The notes: generated by a model not told the origin, from the letters alone. Shown: positions 38,196-47,289, counted from the first letter of the stretch. The stretch is DNA of 53,969 nucleotides from an uncultured Agathobacter sp. (GCA_934307695.1 CAKRCS010000013.1:1-53969), one strand, 5' to 3'. Program-made: numbers and translations.

Positions 38196-38867
38196 GTGAT
38201 GGTAAATGCATTGAAGTGGCAAAAAATGCTTTGTATTGCGGTGTGCGGGGTGCTTCTGTGGTATGGAGGGAGAACAATGGCAGCAGTGACAACAGGCAAA
38301 GAATATATTGAGGCAAAAAAGGTTGCGATCACATTCGATGACGGGCCGAATCCGCTGTACACCGAAAAGCTCTTAGATGGCTTGAAAGAGCGGAATGTAA
38401 AGGCTACTTTTTTCCTGATCGGGAAAGAGGTAAAGGAATATCCGGACATTGTGAAGCGGATGTATGAGGAAGGGCATCTGATCGGCAATCATACTTATGA
38501 GCATGTAAACCTGTGTGAGGTGGATGCAAAGCAGGTCAAGTGGCAGGTCGAGCAGACGAACGACCTGATCTATGAGGTGACCGGGGAGCGACCGGTGTAC
38601 ATAAGACCGCCATACGGCTGCTGGAACAAGCAGATGGGGGAGGCAACGGGGATGTTAGAAATCCTCTGGAGCGTCGATCCGAGAGATTGGGAGTGCAATG
38701 ACACCGATGTGCTGATCAGCCGTGTACTAAAGCAGGTGGATGATGAGGGAATCATTCTGTTTCACGATGCATCGCAGTCCTCCGTGGATGCAGCACTTAC
38801 GGTCATTGACATATTGCAGGAGCGCGGGTACGAATTTGTGCTGGCGAGCGAAGTCCTGTATGAATAG
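38196..38867 (+). CDS. polysaccharide deacetylase (NodB domain)
   Basis: A 223-residue enzyme with an N-terminal membrane or signal segment (about 8-30). Catalytic motifs of carbohydrate esterase family 4 are complete: TFDDGP (Asp48-Asp49), GNHTYEHVNL (metal His pair), RPPYG, DPRDWE and ILFHDA. It removes acetyl groups from peptidoglycan or another N-acetyl polymer outside the membrane. The start is uncertain: GTG 38196 and ATG 38199 are adjacent and neither has a good Shine-Dalgarno. Confidence 0.9.
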   Translation: MMVNALKWQKMLCIAVCGVLLWYGGRTMAAVTTGKEYIEAKKVAITFDDGPNPLYTEKLLDGLKERNVKATFFLIGKEVKEYPDIVKRMYEEGHLIGNHTYEHVNLCEVDAKQVKWQVEQTNDLIYEVTGERPVYIRPPYGCWNKQMGEATGMLEILWSVDPRDWECNDTDVLISRVLKQVDDEGIILFHDASQSSVDAALTVIDILQERGYEFVLASEVLYE

Positions 38868-38940
38868 CGGGAACAAAAATACAAATATGTAATTTTGTTG
38901 CATGATTGGACTTTTAATGTTGCAAGTTCGACCGAGCCTA

Positions 38941-38968
38941 TTGCAAAGAAAAATTCGCACGCTATAAT
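38941..38968 (+). promoter_or_regulatory. promoter of galKT
   Basis: TTGCAA (38941-38946), 16 bases, TATAAT (38963-38968), 66 bases upstream of galK. Confidence 0.65.
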
Positions 38969-39033
38969 AAAAATAGACAAGGCAGTTAGGACTTTTGATA
39001 CAAGTACAAATGTTTTATAAAAGGAGAAGGATA

Positions 39034-40200
39034 ATGGAACAGAAATTACTCGAAAAATTCATCGAACTTTTTGGAAACGAAGGCGAAGCACATGTATACT
39101 TTGCACCGGGACGTGTAAATCTGATCGGTGAGCATACCGACTATAACGGCGGACACGTTTTCCCATGTGCGCTGACGATCGGTACTTACATGGCGGCAAG
39201 AAAGAGAGCAGACAGAAAGCTTAATTTCTATTCTATGAACTTTGAGGAGCTTGGCGTATTGGAGTCATCCCTTGACGACCTGACACCGAAGGCAGACGGA
39301 GAATGGACAAACTATCCGAAGGGTGTGATCTGGGCATTTGAAGGCCGTGGCATGAAGCTTAACTGCGGACTGGACATTGCATTGTACGGCAATATTCCAA
39401 ACGGCTCCGGTCTTTCCTCTTCAGCGTCCCTTGAGGTCGTAACCGGATATATGCTCCGCGATCTGTTCGGATTTGATGTGACCAATCAGGATCTTGCACT
39501 GATCGGTCAGTATTCCGAGAACAACTTTAACGGCTGCAACTGTGGAATCATGGATCAGTTCGCATCCGCAATGGGTAAGAAGGACAATGCAATCTTTCTG
39601 GATACCTCTGATCTTTCCTTTGAGTACGCTCCGATCGTGCTTGACGGTGCAAAGATCGTTGTGACAAACAGTATGGTAAAGCACAGTCTTGTAACCTCTG
39701 CATACAATGACCGCCGCAACGAGAGCGCACAGGCGCTTAAGGATCTGCAGCAGGTATGCGGCATCAAGACACTCGGAGATCTGACCGAGGAAGAATTTGA
39801 GACTTACAAGTCCGCGATCAAGGACGATATCAACCGTGCGCGTGCAAAGCATGCGGTATACGAGAACCAGCGTACCATCAAGGCGGTAAAGGCACTCAAG
39901 GATCAGGATCTTGAGACATTCGGCAAGCTGATGAACGCTTCCCATGTATCACTCCGCGATGATTATGAGACCTCCTGCGAGGAAGTGGATGTGCTTGTCG
40001 ATGAGGCTTGGAAGATTCCGGGCGTGATCGGATCAAGAATCACCGGAGGCGGATTCGGCGGCTGCACCGTCAGCATCGTAAAGGACGAGGCAATCGACAC
40101 CTTCAAGGAGAAGCTTACCGCTGCTTATGAGGAAAAGGTTAAAAAGACACCGGAATTCTATGTCGTTTCCGTGGGAGACGGTCCAAGCAAACTGGTCTAA
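39034..40200 (+). CDS. galK: galactokinase
   Basis: A 388-residue GHMP kinase that phosphorylates galactose to galactose-1-phosphate. The ATG at 39034 follows AAAAGGAGAAGG; the longer frame from 38995 lacks such a site. The galactose signature is GRVNLIGEHTDYNGGHV, the ATP-binding loop is NGSGLSSSASLEV, and motif 3 is TGGGFGGCTVSI. Length matches the family. It is the entry step of the Leloir pathway for galactose released by GH42, GH2 and GH53, and is followed by galT after 27 bases. Confidence 0.97.
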   Translation: MEQKLLEKFIELFGNEGEAHVYFAPGRVNLIGEHTDYNGGHVFPCALTIGTYMAARKRADRKLNFYSMNFEELGVLESSLDDLTPKADGEWTNYPKGVIWAFEGRGMKLNCGLDIALYGNIPNGSGLSSSASLEVVTGYMLRDLFGFDVTNQDLALIGQYSENNFNGCNCGIMDQFASAMGKKDNAIFLDTSDLSFEYAPIVLDGAKIVVTNSMVKHSLVTSAYNDRRNESAQALKDLQQVCGIKTLGDLTEEEFETYKSAIKDDINRARAKHAVYENQRTIKAVKALKDQDLETFGKLMNASHVSLRDDYETSCEEVDVLVDEAWKIPGVIGSRITGGGFGGCTVSIVKDEAIDTFKEKLTAAYEEKVKKTPEFYVVSVGDGPSKLV

Positions 40201-40227
40201 GAACAAGAAAGAGCGAGGAGAACGAAA

Positions 40228-41763
40228 ATGATTCAGGAAAGAATATTAGAGCTGGCTGATTATGGCGTAGTTACCGGACTGGTTGAGCCGGAGGACCGCA
40301 TTTATACCATCAACCGGCTGATGGAGCTTCTTGAAGTAGAAGATATCGATGACGCTGTTTTTGAAGCACATAGCGCGCGCACTCCGATGACGCAGGAGAG
40401 TGCGGAGGCTGCACTTGAGGGAATCCTTGAGGATATGATGGCATACGCGTATGAGCAGGGAATCATGAAGGAGAACAGCATTGTATACAAGGATCTTTTC
40501 GACACGAAGATCATGGGCTGCCTTGTGGCACGTCCAAGCGAGATCCGCGCGAAGTTTAAGGATCTGTACGAGAATGTCTCCGCTCAGGCGGCTACCGACT
40601 ATTTTTACAAATTAAGCTGTGACAGCAACTATATCCGCCGCCAGCGTATCAAGAAGGATCAGAAGTGGACAACGGACACCGAGTACGGCACACTCGACAT
40701 TACCATCAATCTGTCAAAACCGGAAAAGGATCCAAAGGCGATCGCGGCAGCGAAGAACGCAAAGCAGAGTGCGTATCCGAAGTGCCAGCTCTGCAAGGAG
40801 AATGAGGGATATGCAGGCCGTGTGAACCATCCGGCAAGACAGAATCACCGCATCATCCCGGTAACCATCAACAACAGCGAATGGTTTTTCCAGTATTCAC
40901 CATATGTATACTATAACGAGCACTGCATCGTGTTCAATTCCAAGCATACACCGATGAAGATCGAGCGTGCGACCTTTGGAAAGCTGCTTGATTTTGTGAC
41001 CGATTTTCCACATTATTTCGTAGGCTCCAATGCAGATCTTCCAATCGTCGGAGGCTCCATTTTAAGCCATGACCATTTCCAGGGCGGACATTACACCTTC
41101 GCAATGGCAAAGGCACCGATCGAGAGGGAGATTACCTTTACCGGATTTGAGGACGTAAAGGCAGGCATTGTAAAATGGCCGATGTCCGTGATCCGTATCA
41201 GCGCACCGGACAAGGAGCGCCTGATCGAGCTTGCAGACAAGATCCTGCTTACCTGGCGCGGATACACCGATGAGGCAGCGTTTGTATATGCGATGACTGA
41301 TGGCGAGCCGCACAATACGATCACCCCGATCGCAAGAAGAAGGGGAGACGATTACGAGCTTGATCTGGTGCTGCGCAACAACATCACAACGGAGGAGCAT
41401 CCGCTCGGTGTTTACCATCCACATGCAAAGCTTCATCATATCAAGAAGGAGAACATCGGTCTGATCGAGGTTATGGGACTTGCGGTTCTTCCGGCAAGAC
41501 TTAAGGATGAACTGGCAGAGCTTGCAGATGCGCTTGTTACAGGAAAGGATCTTCATTCCACCCCGACGCTGGAGAGCCATGCAAAGTGGGTAGAGGAATT
41601 TCTGCCGAAATACAGTGAAGTAAACGCGGACAATGTGATGGACATTCTCCGCACAGAGGTCGGACATGTGTTTAGCGAGGTGCTTGAGGATGCCGGTGTA
41701 TACAAGTGCAACGAGCAGGGAAGAGAGGCCTTCGCCCGCTTTATCGCCGCTGTAAACGAATAA
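40228..41763 (+). CDS. galT: UDP-glucose--hexose-1-phosphate uridylyltransferase (Firmicutes type)
   Basis: A 511-residue GalT of the long Firmicutes class, unlike the ~350-residue E. coli type. It swaps UMP from UDP-glucose to galactose-1-phosphate. The N-terminal segment is LADYGVVTGLVEPEDR. The nucleotide site region is SAYPKCQLCKENEGYAGR and the active-site histidine region is GGSILSHDHFQGG. HPHAKLHHIKKENIGLIEVM follows near the C-terminus. Together with galK it forms the Leloir unit; galE is not in this window. Confidence 0.96.
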   Translation: MIQERILELADYGVVTGLVEPEDRIYTINRLMELLEVEDIDDAVFEAHSARTPMTQESAEAALEGILEDMMAYAYEQGIMKENSIVYKDLFDTKIMGCLVARPSEIRAKFKDLYENVSAQAATDYFYKLSCDSNYIRRQRIKKDQKWTTDTEYGTLDITINLSKPEKDPKAIAAAKNAKQSAYPKCQLCKENEGYAGRVNHPARQNHRIIPVTINNSEWFFQYSPYVYYNEHCIVFNSKHTPMKIERATFGKLLDFVTDFPHYFVGSNADLPIVGGSILSHDHFQGGHYTFAMAKAPIEREITFTGFEDVKAGIVKWPMSVIRISAPDKERLIELADKILLTWRGYTDEAAFVYAMTDGEPHNTITPIARRRGDDYELDLVLRNNITTEEHPLGVYHPHAKLHHIKKENIGLIEVMGLAVLPARLKDELAELADALVTGKDLHSTPTLESHAKWVEEFLPKYSEVNADNVMDILRTEVGHVFSEVLEDAGVYKCNEQGREAFARFIAAVNE

Positions 41764-41798
41764 TATTTGTACCTGATTTCATACAACAGCTACGAACC

Positions 41799-41827
41799 TT
41801 GACAACAACCGTCGCGTATGCTATTTT
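41799..41827 (+). promoter_or_regulatory. promoter of the riboswitch-cation transporter unit
   Basis: TTGACA (41799-41804), 17 bases, TATTTT (41822-41827). TATAAT (41827-41832) overlaps but gives a 22-base spacer. Confidence 0.6.
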
Positions 41828-41858
41828 ATAATTACTCTTTGCACTGCATACAAACTAC

Positions 41859-41977
41859 AGTACAAACTGAGCAGGCCGTGACGGTTGTCATGGGGTCGGG
41901 TCACTGATGTGACAGTGGAAGCTTTTTCATCCACGGGACAGTAGATACTTACATACTGGTTCGTGGGTGTTTTTTTA
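41859..41977 (+). promoter_or_regulatory. NiCo (czcD) riboswitch with terminator platform
   Basis: The conserved NiCo segments AACTGAGCAGGC (41865-41876) and GGGACAGT (41935-41942) are present. They join a four-way junction: P1 (AGTA/TACT and ACTG/CAGT), P2 (CGTGAC/GTCATG), P3 (GTCAC/GTGAC) and P4 (GTGGA/TCCAC). The expression platform is a terminator: ATCCACG and CAGTA (41929-41943) pair with TACTG and CGTGGGT (41954-41968), followed by seven or more T. Terminator pairing uses the P1 and P4 3' strands, so Ni/Co binding should turn the downstream CDF transporter gene on. This agrees with known riboswitches of this class. Confidence 0.9.
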
Positions 41978-42053
41978 TTCTCTTCTAGGAATCTAAATTA
42001 TCCCCACAAGTTTATGAGTGCCATAGAGCTATCTTTTTTGGGAGGTAACTGAT

Positions 42054-42977
42054 ATGGAGAAAAACAAAATAAGTCAAAAGAACGTTTCTGAGAATCAGTT
42101 TCAGAAGGTGGCAAACAAGGTATCGCTTGTTTCAATCGCAGGAAATGTGGTGTTGTCTCTAATGAAGCTGCTCGCGGGAATCGTGGCACATTCAAATGCG
42201 ATGATCAGCGATGCGGTTCATTCGGCATCGGATGTGTTCAGCACGATCATCGTGATCATCGGAATCCGGCTGGCATCTAAAGAATCCGACAAGGAGCATC
42301 CTTATGGACATGAAAGGCTGGAATGTGTTGCTGCAATCGTGCTTGCAATGGTACTGCTGATCACCGGAATCGGGATCGGGTATACCGCAGTCAGCAACAT
42401 CGCAAGGGGAAATTACGGGGAACTGTCGGTACCGGGAATACTCGCATTGATCGCCGCGATCGTTTCCATCGTGAGCAAGGAAGCAATGTACTGGTACACA
42501 CGGTTTTATGCGAAAAAAATCGATTCGAGCGCGCTGATGGCAGACGCATGGCATCATCGTTCGGACGCATTTTCCTCTGTCGGCGCATTGATCGGTATCG
42601 CGGGCGCAAGAATGGGGTATCCGATCATGGATTCGATTGCCAGCTTAGTTATTTTCGTGTTTATCGTGAAAGCCGCGTATGATATTTTTAAAGATGCGGT
42701 GGATAAAATGGTGGATCACTCCTGTGACGAGCAGACACAGAATGAGATCTATACATGTGTAAAAAATCACAAGGATGTGTTAGGGGTGGATCTGCTGCAG
42801 ACGCGTATTTTCGGAAATAAGATCTATGTGGATGTGGAAATCGAAGTGAACGCATCCTACTCACTGCGCGATGCACATCATATTGCAGAAAGCGTTCACG
42901 ATATGATTGAACAGACATTCCCGAAGGTAAAACACATCATGGTGCATGTGAACCCGAAGGAGATAGAGAAAGTTTAG
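42054..42977 (+). CDS. cation diffusion facilitator (Co/Ni/Zn exporter)
   Basis: A 307-residue CDF transporter with six membrane segments and a cytosolic C-terminal domain. GGGAGG lies about ten bases upstream. Metal-site residues are HSASD in TM2 and DAWHHRSDAF in TM5. The C-terminal domain (about 215-305) has the histidine/aspartate pattern typical of CDF dimer domains. The NiCo riboswitch upstream implies export of cobalt or nickel, though CDF proteins often also move zinc. It ends head-on with the MATE gene; their stop codons overlap. Confidence 0.95.
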   Translation: MEKNKISQKNVSENQFQKVANKVSLVSIAGNVVLSLMKLLAGIVAHSNAMISDAVHSASDVFSTIIVIIGIRLASKESDKEHPYGHERLECVAAIVLAMVLLITGIGIGYTAVSNIARGNYGELSVPGILALIAAIVSIVSKEAMYWYTRFYAKKIDSSALMADAWHHRSDAFSSVGALIGIAGARMGYPIMDSIASLVIFVFIVKAAYDIFKDAVDKMVDHSCDEQTQNEIYTCVKNHKDVLGVDLLQTRIFGNKIYVDVEIEVNASYSLRDAHHIAESVHDMIEQTFPKVKHIMVHVNPKEIEKV

Positions 42978-44359
42978 GCTTCAGCCGCTGGTGGAGCTGC
43001 TGCGGGCTGGGGCTTTACCTGCCTCTCCAGCTTATGCAGGCAGTGGTAAAACGCCGGGATCAGGAAGATGTCGGCGAAAATCCATGCGAGCGGGCTTGCG
43101 TAGCAGGCTGCGGTAAATCCGAAGAGCGGCACAAAAACAGCGCCGACAAGGGTTCGCGCAGCCATCTCGAACACGCCGGCAAATACAGCAAATCCGGAAA
43201 AGCCCATTCCCTGGATCATAAAACGCACGACATTGACGTACACAAGCGGAATGTAGAATGCAGCATTGATGATCAGAAACTGGCGTGCCTGCTCAATGAC
43301 CACAACCTCATCCGCGGAGACGAATAGGTATACAAGATACTGTCCCCACAGCATGAGCACTCCGAGGATGACCAACGAATAGATGGTGCCGAGCATTCCG
43401 GCGGTCCAGATACCTTTGGACAGACGGTTTAACTTGCCGGCTCCGACATTTTGACCGCCGTAGGTTGCCATTGTAGAGCCGAGAGCGTCAAACGGACATA
43501 CCACGAACATGGAGATCTTGCTTGCGGCAGTCATTGCAGCGACTGCGACAGATCCTAAGGTATTGACGGAGGCCTGTAAGATAACGCTTCCGATCGCGGT
43601 GATGGAATACTGGAAGCCCATCGGGAGTCCCATATTAAGCAGTACCTTTACATAAGTTCCGTCCAGCTGCCAGTCGCTTTTCTTTAAGTGCAGGATCTCA
43701 AACTTGCGGATGATAACAACAAGGCAGAGGATTCCGGATACTGCCTGCGAGATGATCGTCGCGTATGCGGCACCTGCAACACCCATCTGGAAGGTCAGGA
43801 TAAATAAGAGATCCAGACCGATATTGATGCAGGAGGACAGTACCAAAAAGACGACCGGTGTTACGGAATCACCAAGCGAACGCAGGTAGCTTGAGAGGAT
43901 ATTGTAAAGAACCGTAAACGGTATTCCTGCAAATATGATAACAATGTATGCGTAGGCGAGATCAATGATATCGTCCGGCGTCTGCATAAGGATCAGAATA
44001 TTGCGGCAGAGCAGTACCGTAGAGACTGCCATGACGATCGCGATGATCGCGGATAAAATAGCAGAGTTGCCGACATATTTGCGAAGTCCGTCATAGTCCT
44101 TGGCTCCGAAGCGCTGGGCAACAGGCAGGGCAAAGCCGCTGCATACGCCGAGGCAGAAGCCAACGATCAGAAAGTTAATGCTTCCGGTTGCGCCAACGGC
44201 GGCAAGTGCAGAGACACCAAGAAACTGTCCAACGATGATCGTGTCAACGAGACTGTACACCTGCTGAAAGATCAGTCCCATCAGCATAGGAACTGCAAAT
44301 CCGAGTATTAACTTGAGCGGAGAACCGACAGTCATATCCTTTGTTGCGTTTTTTGCCAT
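42974..44359 (-). CDS. MATE-family efflux transporter
   Basis: A 461-residue exporter with twelve membrane segments in two homologous halves. The N-terminal half begins MAKNATKDMTVGSPLKLILG, followed by GLIFQQVYSLVDTIIVGQFL and LAAVGATGSINFLIVG, which are characteristic of the NorM/DinF-like bacterial group. The middle contains ASVNTLGSVAVAAMTAASKI, where the second repeat begins. It exports organic cations or drugs in exchange for H+ or Na+. GAGGT precedes the start. The gene overlaps the CDF gene by four bases at their ends. Confidence 0.94.
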   Translation of the reverse strand: MAKNATKDMTVGSPLKLILGFAVPMLMGLIFQQVYSLVDTIIVGQFLGVSALAAVGATGSINFLIVGFCLGVCSGFALPVAQRFGAKDYDGLRKYVGNSAILSAIIAIVMAVSTVLLCRNILILMQTPDDIIDLAYAYIVIIFAGIPFTVLYNILSSYLRSLGDSVTPVVFLVLSSCINIGLDLLFILTFQMGVAGAAYATIISQAVSGILCLVVIIRKFEILHLKKSDWQLDGTYVKVLLNMGLPMGFQYSITAIGSVILQASVNTLGSVAVAAMTAASKISMFVVCPFDALGSTMATYGGQNVGAGKLNRLSKGIWTAGMLGTIYSLVILGVLMLWGQYLVYLFVSADEVVVIEQARQFLIINAAFYIPLVYVNVVRFMIQGMGFSGFAVFAGVFEMAARTLVGAVFVPLFGFTAACYASPLAWIFADIFLIPAFYHCLHKLERQVKPQPAAAPPAAEA

Positions 44360-44511
44360 AATGTTTACCTCATAAATAAATTGCCTCTATAGTAAGTAAC
44401 TGTTTGCGTGATTAGCGTATCAATGATAGCATAATTTTAAAAAGGTGCAAGAGGATTTTTGCTTAAATTTTAGGCAGAAATCCTCTTTGTTTATGAGCAT
44501 TCTTTCTAATA

Positions 44512-44519
44512 TTGCGCAA
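44512..44519. promoter_or_regulatory. isolated TTGCGCAA site upstream of hisC/MATE
   Basis: The word lies in the 252-base gap between the divergent MATE and hisC genes, within TTGCGCAAACGGTTGCAA. It is identical to the LacI-type operators of the galactoside locus 18-20 kb away. Confidence 0.35.
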
Positions 44520-44611
44520 ACGGTTGCAAAAACGATGTGAGGTTACGGCTTTACTTTGACAGGAAAATGCGGTAAAGTTGTGATAAATACGATTGAAAAG
44601 AGGAGACCGAC

Positions 44612-45673
44612 ATGAGTAAATGGGAAGAAAATGTGCGCAAGGTCATTCCATATACACCGGGTGAACAGCCGAAAAAAAGCCATATGATCAAGCTGAATAC
44701 CAATGAGAATCCATATCCGCCAGCCCCGGCGGTGGCCGAGGTGCTAAAGCATTTTGATGCGGATATGCTTCGCATGTACCCGGATCCGACGATCGGAGAT
44801 CTGGTGGCAGGAATCGCCGATTTCTATCAGGTAGGTAAGGATGAAGTGTTTGTCGGAGTGGGCTCGGATGATGTGCTTGCCATGATCTTTATGACGTTTT
44901 TTAACAGCAGCAGACCGGTCCTGTTTCCGGACATCACCTATTCTTTTTATGATGTATGGGCAGATATGCTTCGCATTCCATATGAGGCGATCCCGCTGGA
45001 CGATAACTTCTGTATCCGCCCACAGGATTATAAGCGGGAGAACGGCGGCGTGATCTTTCCGAATCCGAACGCTCCGACCGGAGAGCTTTTGCCGCTTGCA
45101 GCGGTAGAATCGATCATTCAGGCAAATCCGGATGTCATTGTTGTCGTGGATGAAGCGTATATTGATTTTGGGGGAGAAAGTGCGCTACCGCTCATCCACA
45201 AGTATGACAATCTGATCGTGGTGCAGACCTTCTCAAAGTCCCGCTCCCTCGCAGGATCGAGAATCGGGTATGCCATTGCAAATGCAACGCTGATCAGGTA
45301 TCTGAACGATGTGAAGTATTCCTTCAATTCCTACACGATGGACCGCATCACTATCGAGGTCGGCACGAAGGCAATCGCAGACCGGGCGTACTTTGCGGAG
45401 ACGACGCAGAAGATCATTGCAACGCGCGAATGGACGAAAAAGGAGCTTAAAAAGCTCGGCTTTGTATTCGGGGATTCCAAGAGCAATTTCATTTTTGCCA
45501 CGCATCCGGATATCGATGTGGTGAAGCTCTTTGAGGATATGAAGCAGGCAGATATTTATGTCCGGCATTTCAATAAACCGGAGCGCATCCGCCCGTATCT
45601 GCGGATCAGTATAGGAACAGATGAACAAATGCAGGAAATGATTGCATTTTTGAAAAAGTATCTGGGAAAATAA
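44612..45673 (+). CDS. hisC: histidinol-phosphate aminotransferase family protein
   Basis: A 353-residue PLP enzyme of fold type I. AGAGGAG precedes the start. KLNTNENPYPPAP is the N-terminal substrate loop and FPNPNAPTGELLP binds the cofactor. DEAYIDFG carries the aspartate that contacts the PLP pyridine nitrogen, and the Schiff-base lysine lies in FSKSRSLAGSRIGYA. The C-terminal arginine is in RPYLRISIG. It catalyses the seventh step of histidine synthesis, and related members also transaminate aromatic amino acids. It is outside any his operon here, so another amino acid substrate cannot be excluded. Confidence 0.88.
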   Translation: MSKWEENVRKVIPYTPGEQPKKSHMIKLNTNENPYPPAPAVAEVLKHFDADMLRMYPDPTIGDLVAGIADFYQVGKDEVFVGVGSDDVLAMIFMTFFNSSRPVLFPDITYSFYDVWADMLRIPYEAIPLDDNFCIRPQDYKRENGGVIFPNPNAPTGELLPLAAVESIIQANPDVIVVVDEAYIDFGGESALPLIHKYDNLIVVQTFSKSRSLAGSRIGYAIANATLIRYLNDVKYSFNSYTMDRITIEVGTKAIADRAYFAETTQKIIATREWTKKELKKLGFVFGDSKSNFIFATHPDIDVVKLFEDMKQADIYVRHFNKPERIRPYLRISIGTDEQMQEMIAFLKKYLGK

Positions 45674-45700
45674 TAAAGGAAAAGAGAAAGGATTTTTGTA

Positions 45701-46183
45701 ATGTTAAAAAAGTATCTGATCGTGTTTTTTATCTCCATGGTGCCGCTTGTTGAATTAAGAGGGGCAATGCCGTTTTCGCAGACACCGCTGTTTGGACCGG
45801 CACTTCCGGTCATCCCGGCATTTATTGTGAGTATCCTTGGCAATATGATCCCGGTTCCGATCATCTATCTGTTTGCAAGAAAGGTGCTGGAGTGGGGTGC
45901 AGATAAACCGGTGATCGGCAAATTCTTTACATTTTGCCTGGAAAAAGGAGAGAAGGGTGGAAAGAAGCTGCAGGCGAAAGCTGGAAAAGGCTTGTTTATC
46001 GCATTGACATTGTTTGTCGGAATCCCGCTTCCGGGAACCGGCGCATGGACGGGAACGCTGGCTGCCAGCATTCTTGATATGGATTTCAAGTCAACGGTTG
46101 CGGCATCCATGCTCGGTGTTTTGTTAGCGGGTGTTATTATGATGACCGTCAGCTTTCTTGGCTTTGGAGTCTTTTTACAGTAA
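45701..46183 (+). CDS. small multidrug export-type membrane protein (COG2426-like)
   Basis: A 160-residue protein with about four to five membrane segments. ELRGAMPF near the N-terminus and GIPLPGTGAWTG in the middle are hallmarks of the Sm_multidrug_ex group, where re-entrant loops resemble DedA proteins. GAGAAAGGA lies upstream. The last 35 bases run under the end of the CPBP gene on the other strand. Function is poorly known in the whole family despite its name. Confidence 0.85.
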   Translation: MLKKYLIVFFISMVPLVELRGAMPFSQTPLFGPALPVIPAFIVSILGNMIPVPIIYLFARKVLEWGADKPVIGKFFTFCLEKGEKGGKKLQAKAGKGLFIALTLFVGIPLPGTGAWTGTLAASILDMDFKSTVAASMLGVLLAGVIMMTVSFLGFGVFLQ

Positions 46184-47021
46184 GCGATTTCTGAACCTGA
46201 CCGCGGTGGAACAGGATTCCACCCGCAATCAGGGAAATAACCATTGTGACTAAGAACAGAATTCCGAGTACGACTTCGTTCATCTGTAATCCGCTTAAAA
46301 GGTTGGATATCACAGTACCCCACAGATTGTAGAGAATGTGGAAGAACATGGACAGATAGATGCTGCCCCCTTTTTCACATACATATCCGAGTACAAGGCC
46401 AAATACTGCGGCGTAGCAGCCTTGCAGCCAGTTCATGTGGTAGATGCCGAACAGGACAGCCTGGAAGATATTGGCAAGCCAGAACGGGAATACTCTGCGG
46501 ATGCTGCGCAGCGTCAGACCTCGGAAGATCAGCTCCTCGGCAATCGGTCCAATGATTACCGCGTAGAGCAGTAAAAGCGGGGCGAGCTGCTGGCTCAGTC
46601 CGGCAGTATCAAGGAGCTGTTCGTACTGCTCCAGCCATGATGGAAAGATCAGCGACAGGATCGAGATCAGATAGCTGGTGGAAAACTGCATTCCCGGAAC
46701 CAGCACAAGCAGACCGACAAACTGCAGCGGATGGAAGGTGGTCTTTAGCTTCGGGAGGAAGCAGCCGCCAAGATTGCGGTAATACAGCAGTCCGTAGATG
46801 CAGATGACGGTGAGCGAGTAGATCAGCATGATGCATGCGTTAAATTCGCTGTCGGATAACATCGCAGAGAACAGCGTGCGGAAGGTTACGCTGTTTGAGG
46901 TCTGGTTTATCAGTGAATAGAGAGCACCGACACCGATCATAAGAAACATGATCGCAAATTGTATGCCAAGTGCAACAAGCATTGGCAGGAAACTTAAAAA
47001 GAAATAGCCTAGTTTTTTCAT
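46149..47021 (-). CDS. CPBP-family intramembrane protease-like protein
   Basis: A 290-residue polytopic protein, start at 47021 chosen because CGGAG lies seven bases upstream; a longer frame to 47060 lacks one. Signature motifs of CAAX/Abi proteases are present: EELIFRGLTLRSI, FGIYHMNWLQG and SMFFHILYN. Members process prenylated or other membrane proteins and often give immunity to bacteriocins. No bacteriocin genes are nearby. Its 3' end overlaps the facing gene by 35 bases. Confidence 0.9.
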   Translation of the reverse strand: MKKLGYFFLSFLPMLVALGIQFAIMFLMIGVGALYSLINQTSNSVTFRTLFSAMLSDSEFNACIMLIYSLTVICIYGLLYYRNLGGCFLPKLKTTFHPLQFVGLLVLVPGMQFSTSYLISILSLIFPSWLEQYEQLLDTAGLSQQLAPLLLLYAVIIGPIAEELIFRGLTLRSIRRVFPFWLANIFQAVLFGIYHMNWLQGCYAAVFGLVLGYVCEKGGSIYLSMFFHILYNLWGTVISNLLSGLQMNEVVLGILFLVTMVISLIAGGILFHRGQVQKSLTVKRLQSQES

Positions 47022-47070
47022 GTGTTTACTCCGTGTCTTAATTATTAGAAGTACATGCAAGCATTCATGT

Positions 47071-47194
47071 GCAGTGCCAGCTCAAAAAGCCTTGCTTTTT
47101 TCGCTGACGGGCAGTCGCCCTATCAGCCGCAAAGTAAGAGCCATCTGCCTTGTGCAAGCACAGGCTTCGGCTCTTGCTTTTCGGCTGGCACTGC
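47071..47194. repeat. cloverleaf-like palindromic element of unknown nature
   Basis: A 124-base unit is closed by a perfect 11-bp stem, GCAGTGCCAGC (47071-47081) with GCTGGCACTGC (47184-47194). Inside are three hairpins: AAAAAGC/GCTTTTT (47084-47100), GCTGA-C-GGGC/GCCC-TA-TCAGC (47103-47127), and AAGAGCC...GGCTCTT with inner GCC/GGC and TGTGC/GCACA (47136-47175). Both strands can form the structure. It sits in the gap between divergent CPBP and yerC genes. It could be a MITE/REP-type repeat or a structured RNA; I do not recognise it. Confidence 0.7.
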
Positions 47195-47260
47195 TCGTTG
47201 CTAAACACATTATATCATACCATTTCCAATATTCAAATTTTTTCATAAAACGTGTTTACT

Positions 47261-47289
47261 TTATGACTTTAATATGCTAAAAATATAAT
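47261..47289 (+). promoter_or_regulatory. promoter of yerC
   Basis: TTATGA (47261-47266), 17 bases, TATAAT (47284-47289). Confidence 0.5.

Noticed and set aside
44512..44534. CcpA cre site upstream of hisC
   Set aside because: The sequence deviates from the cre consensus on its left half and matches the local TTGCGCAA word better.
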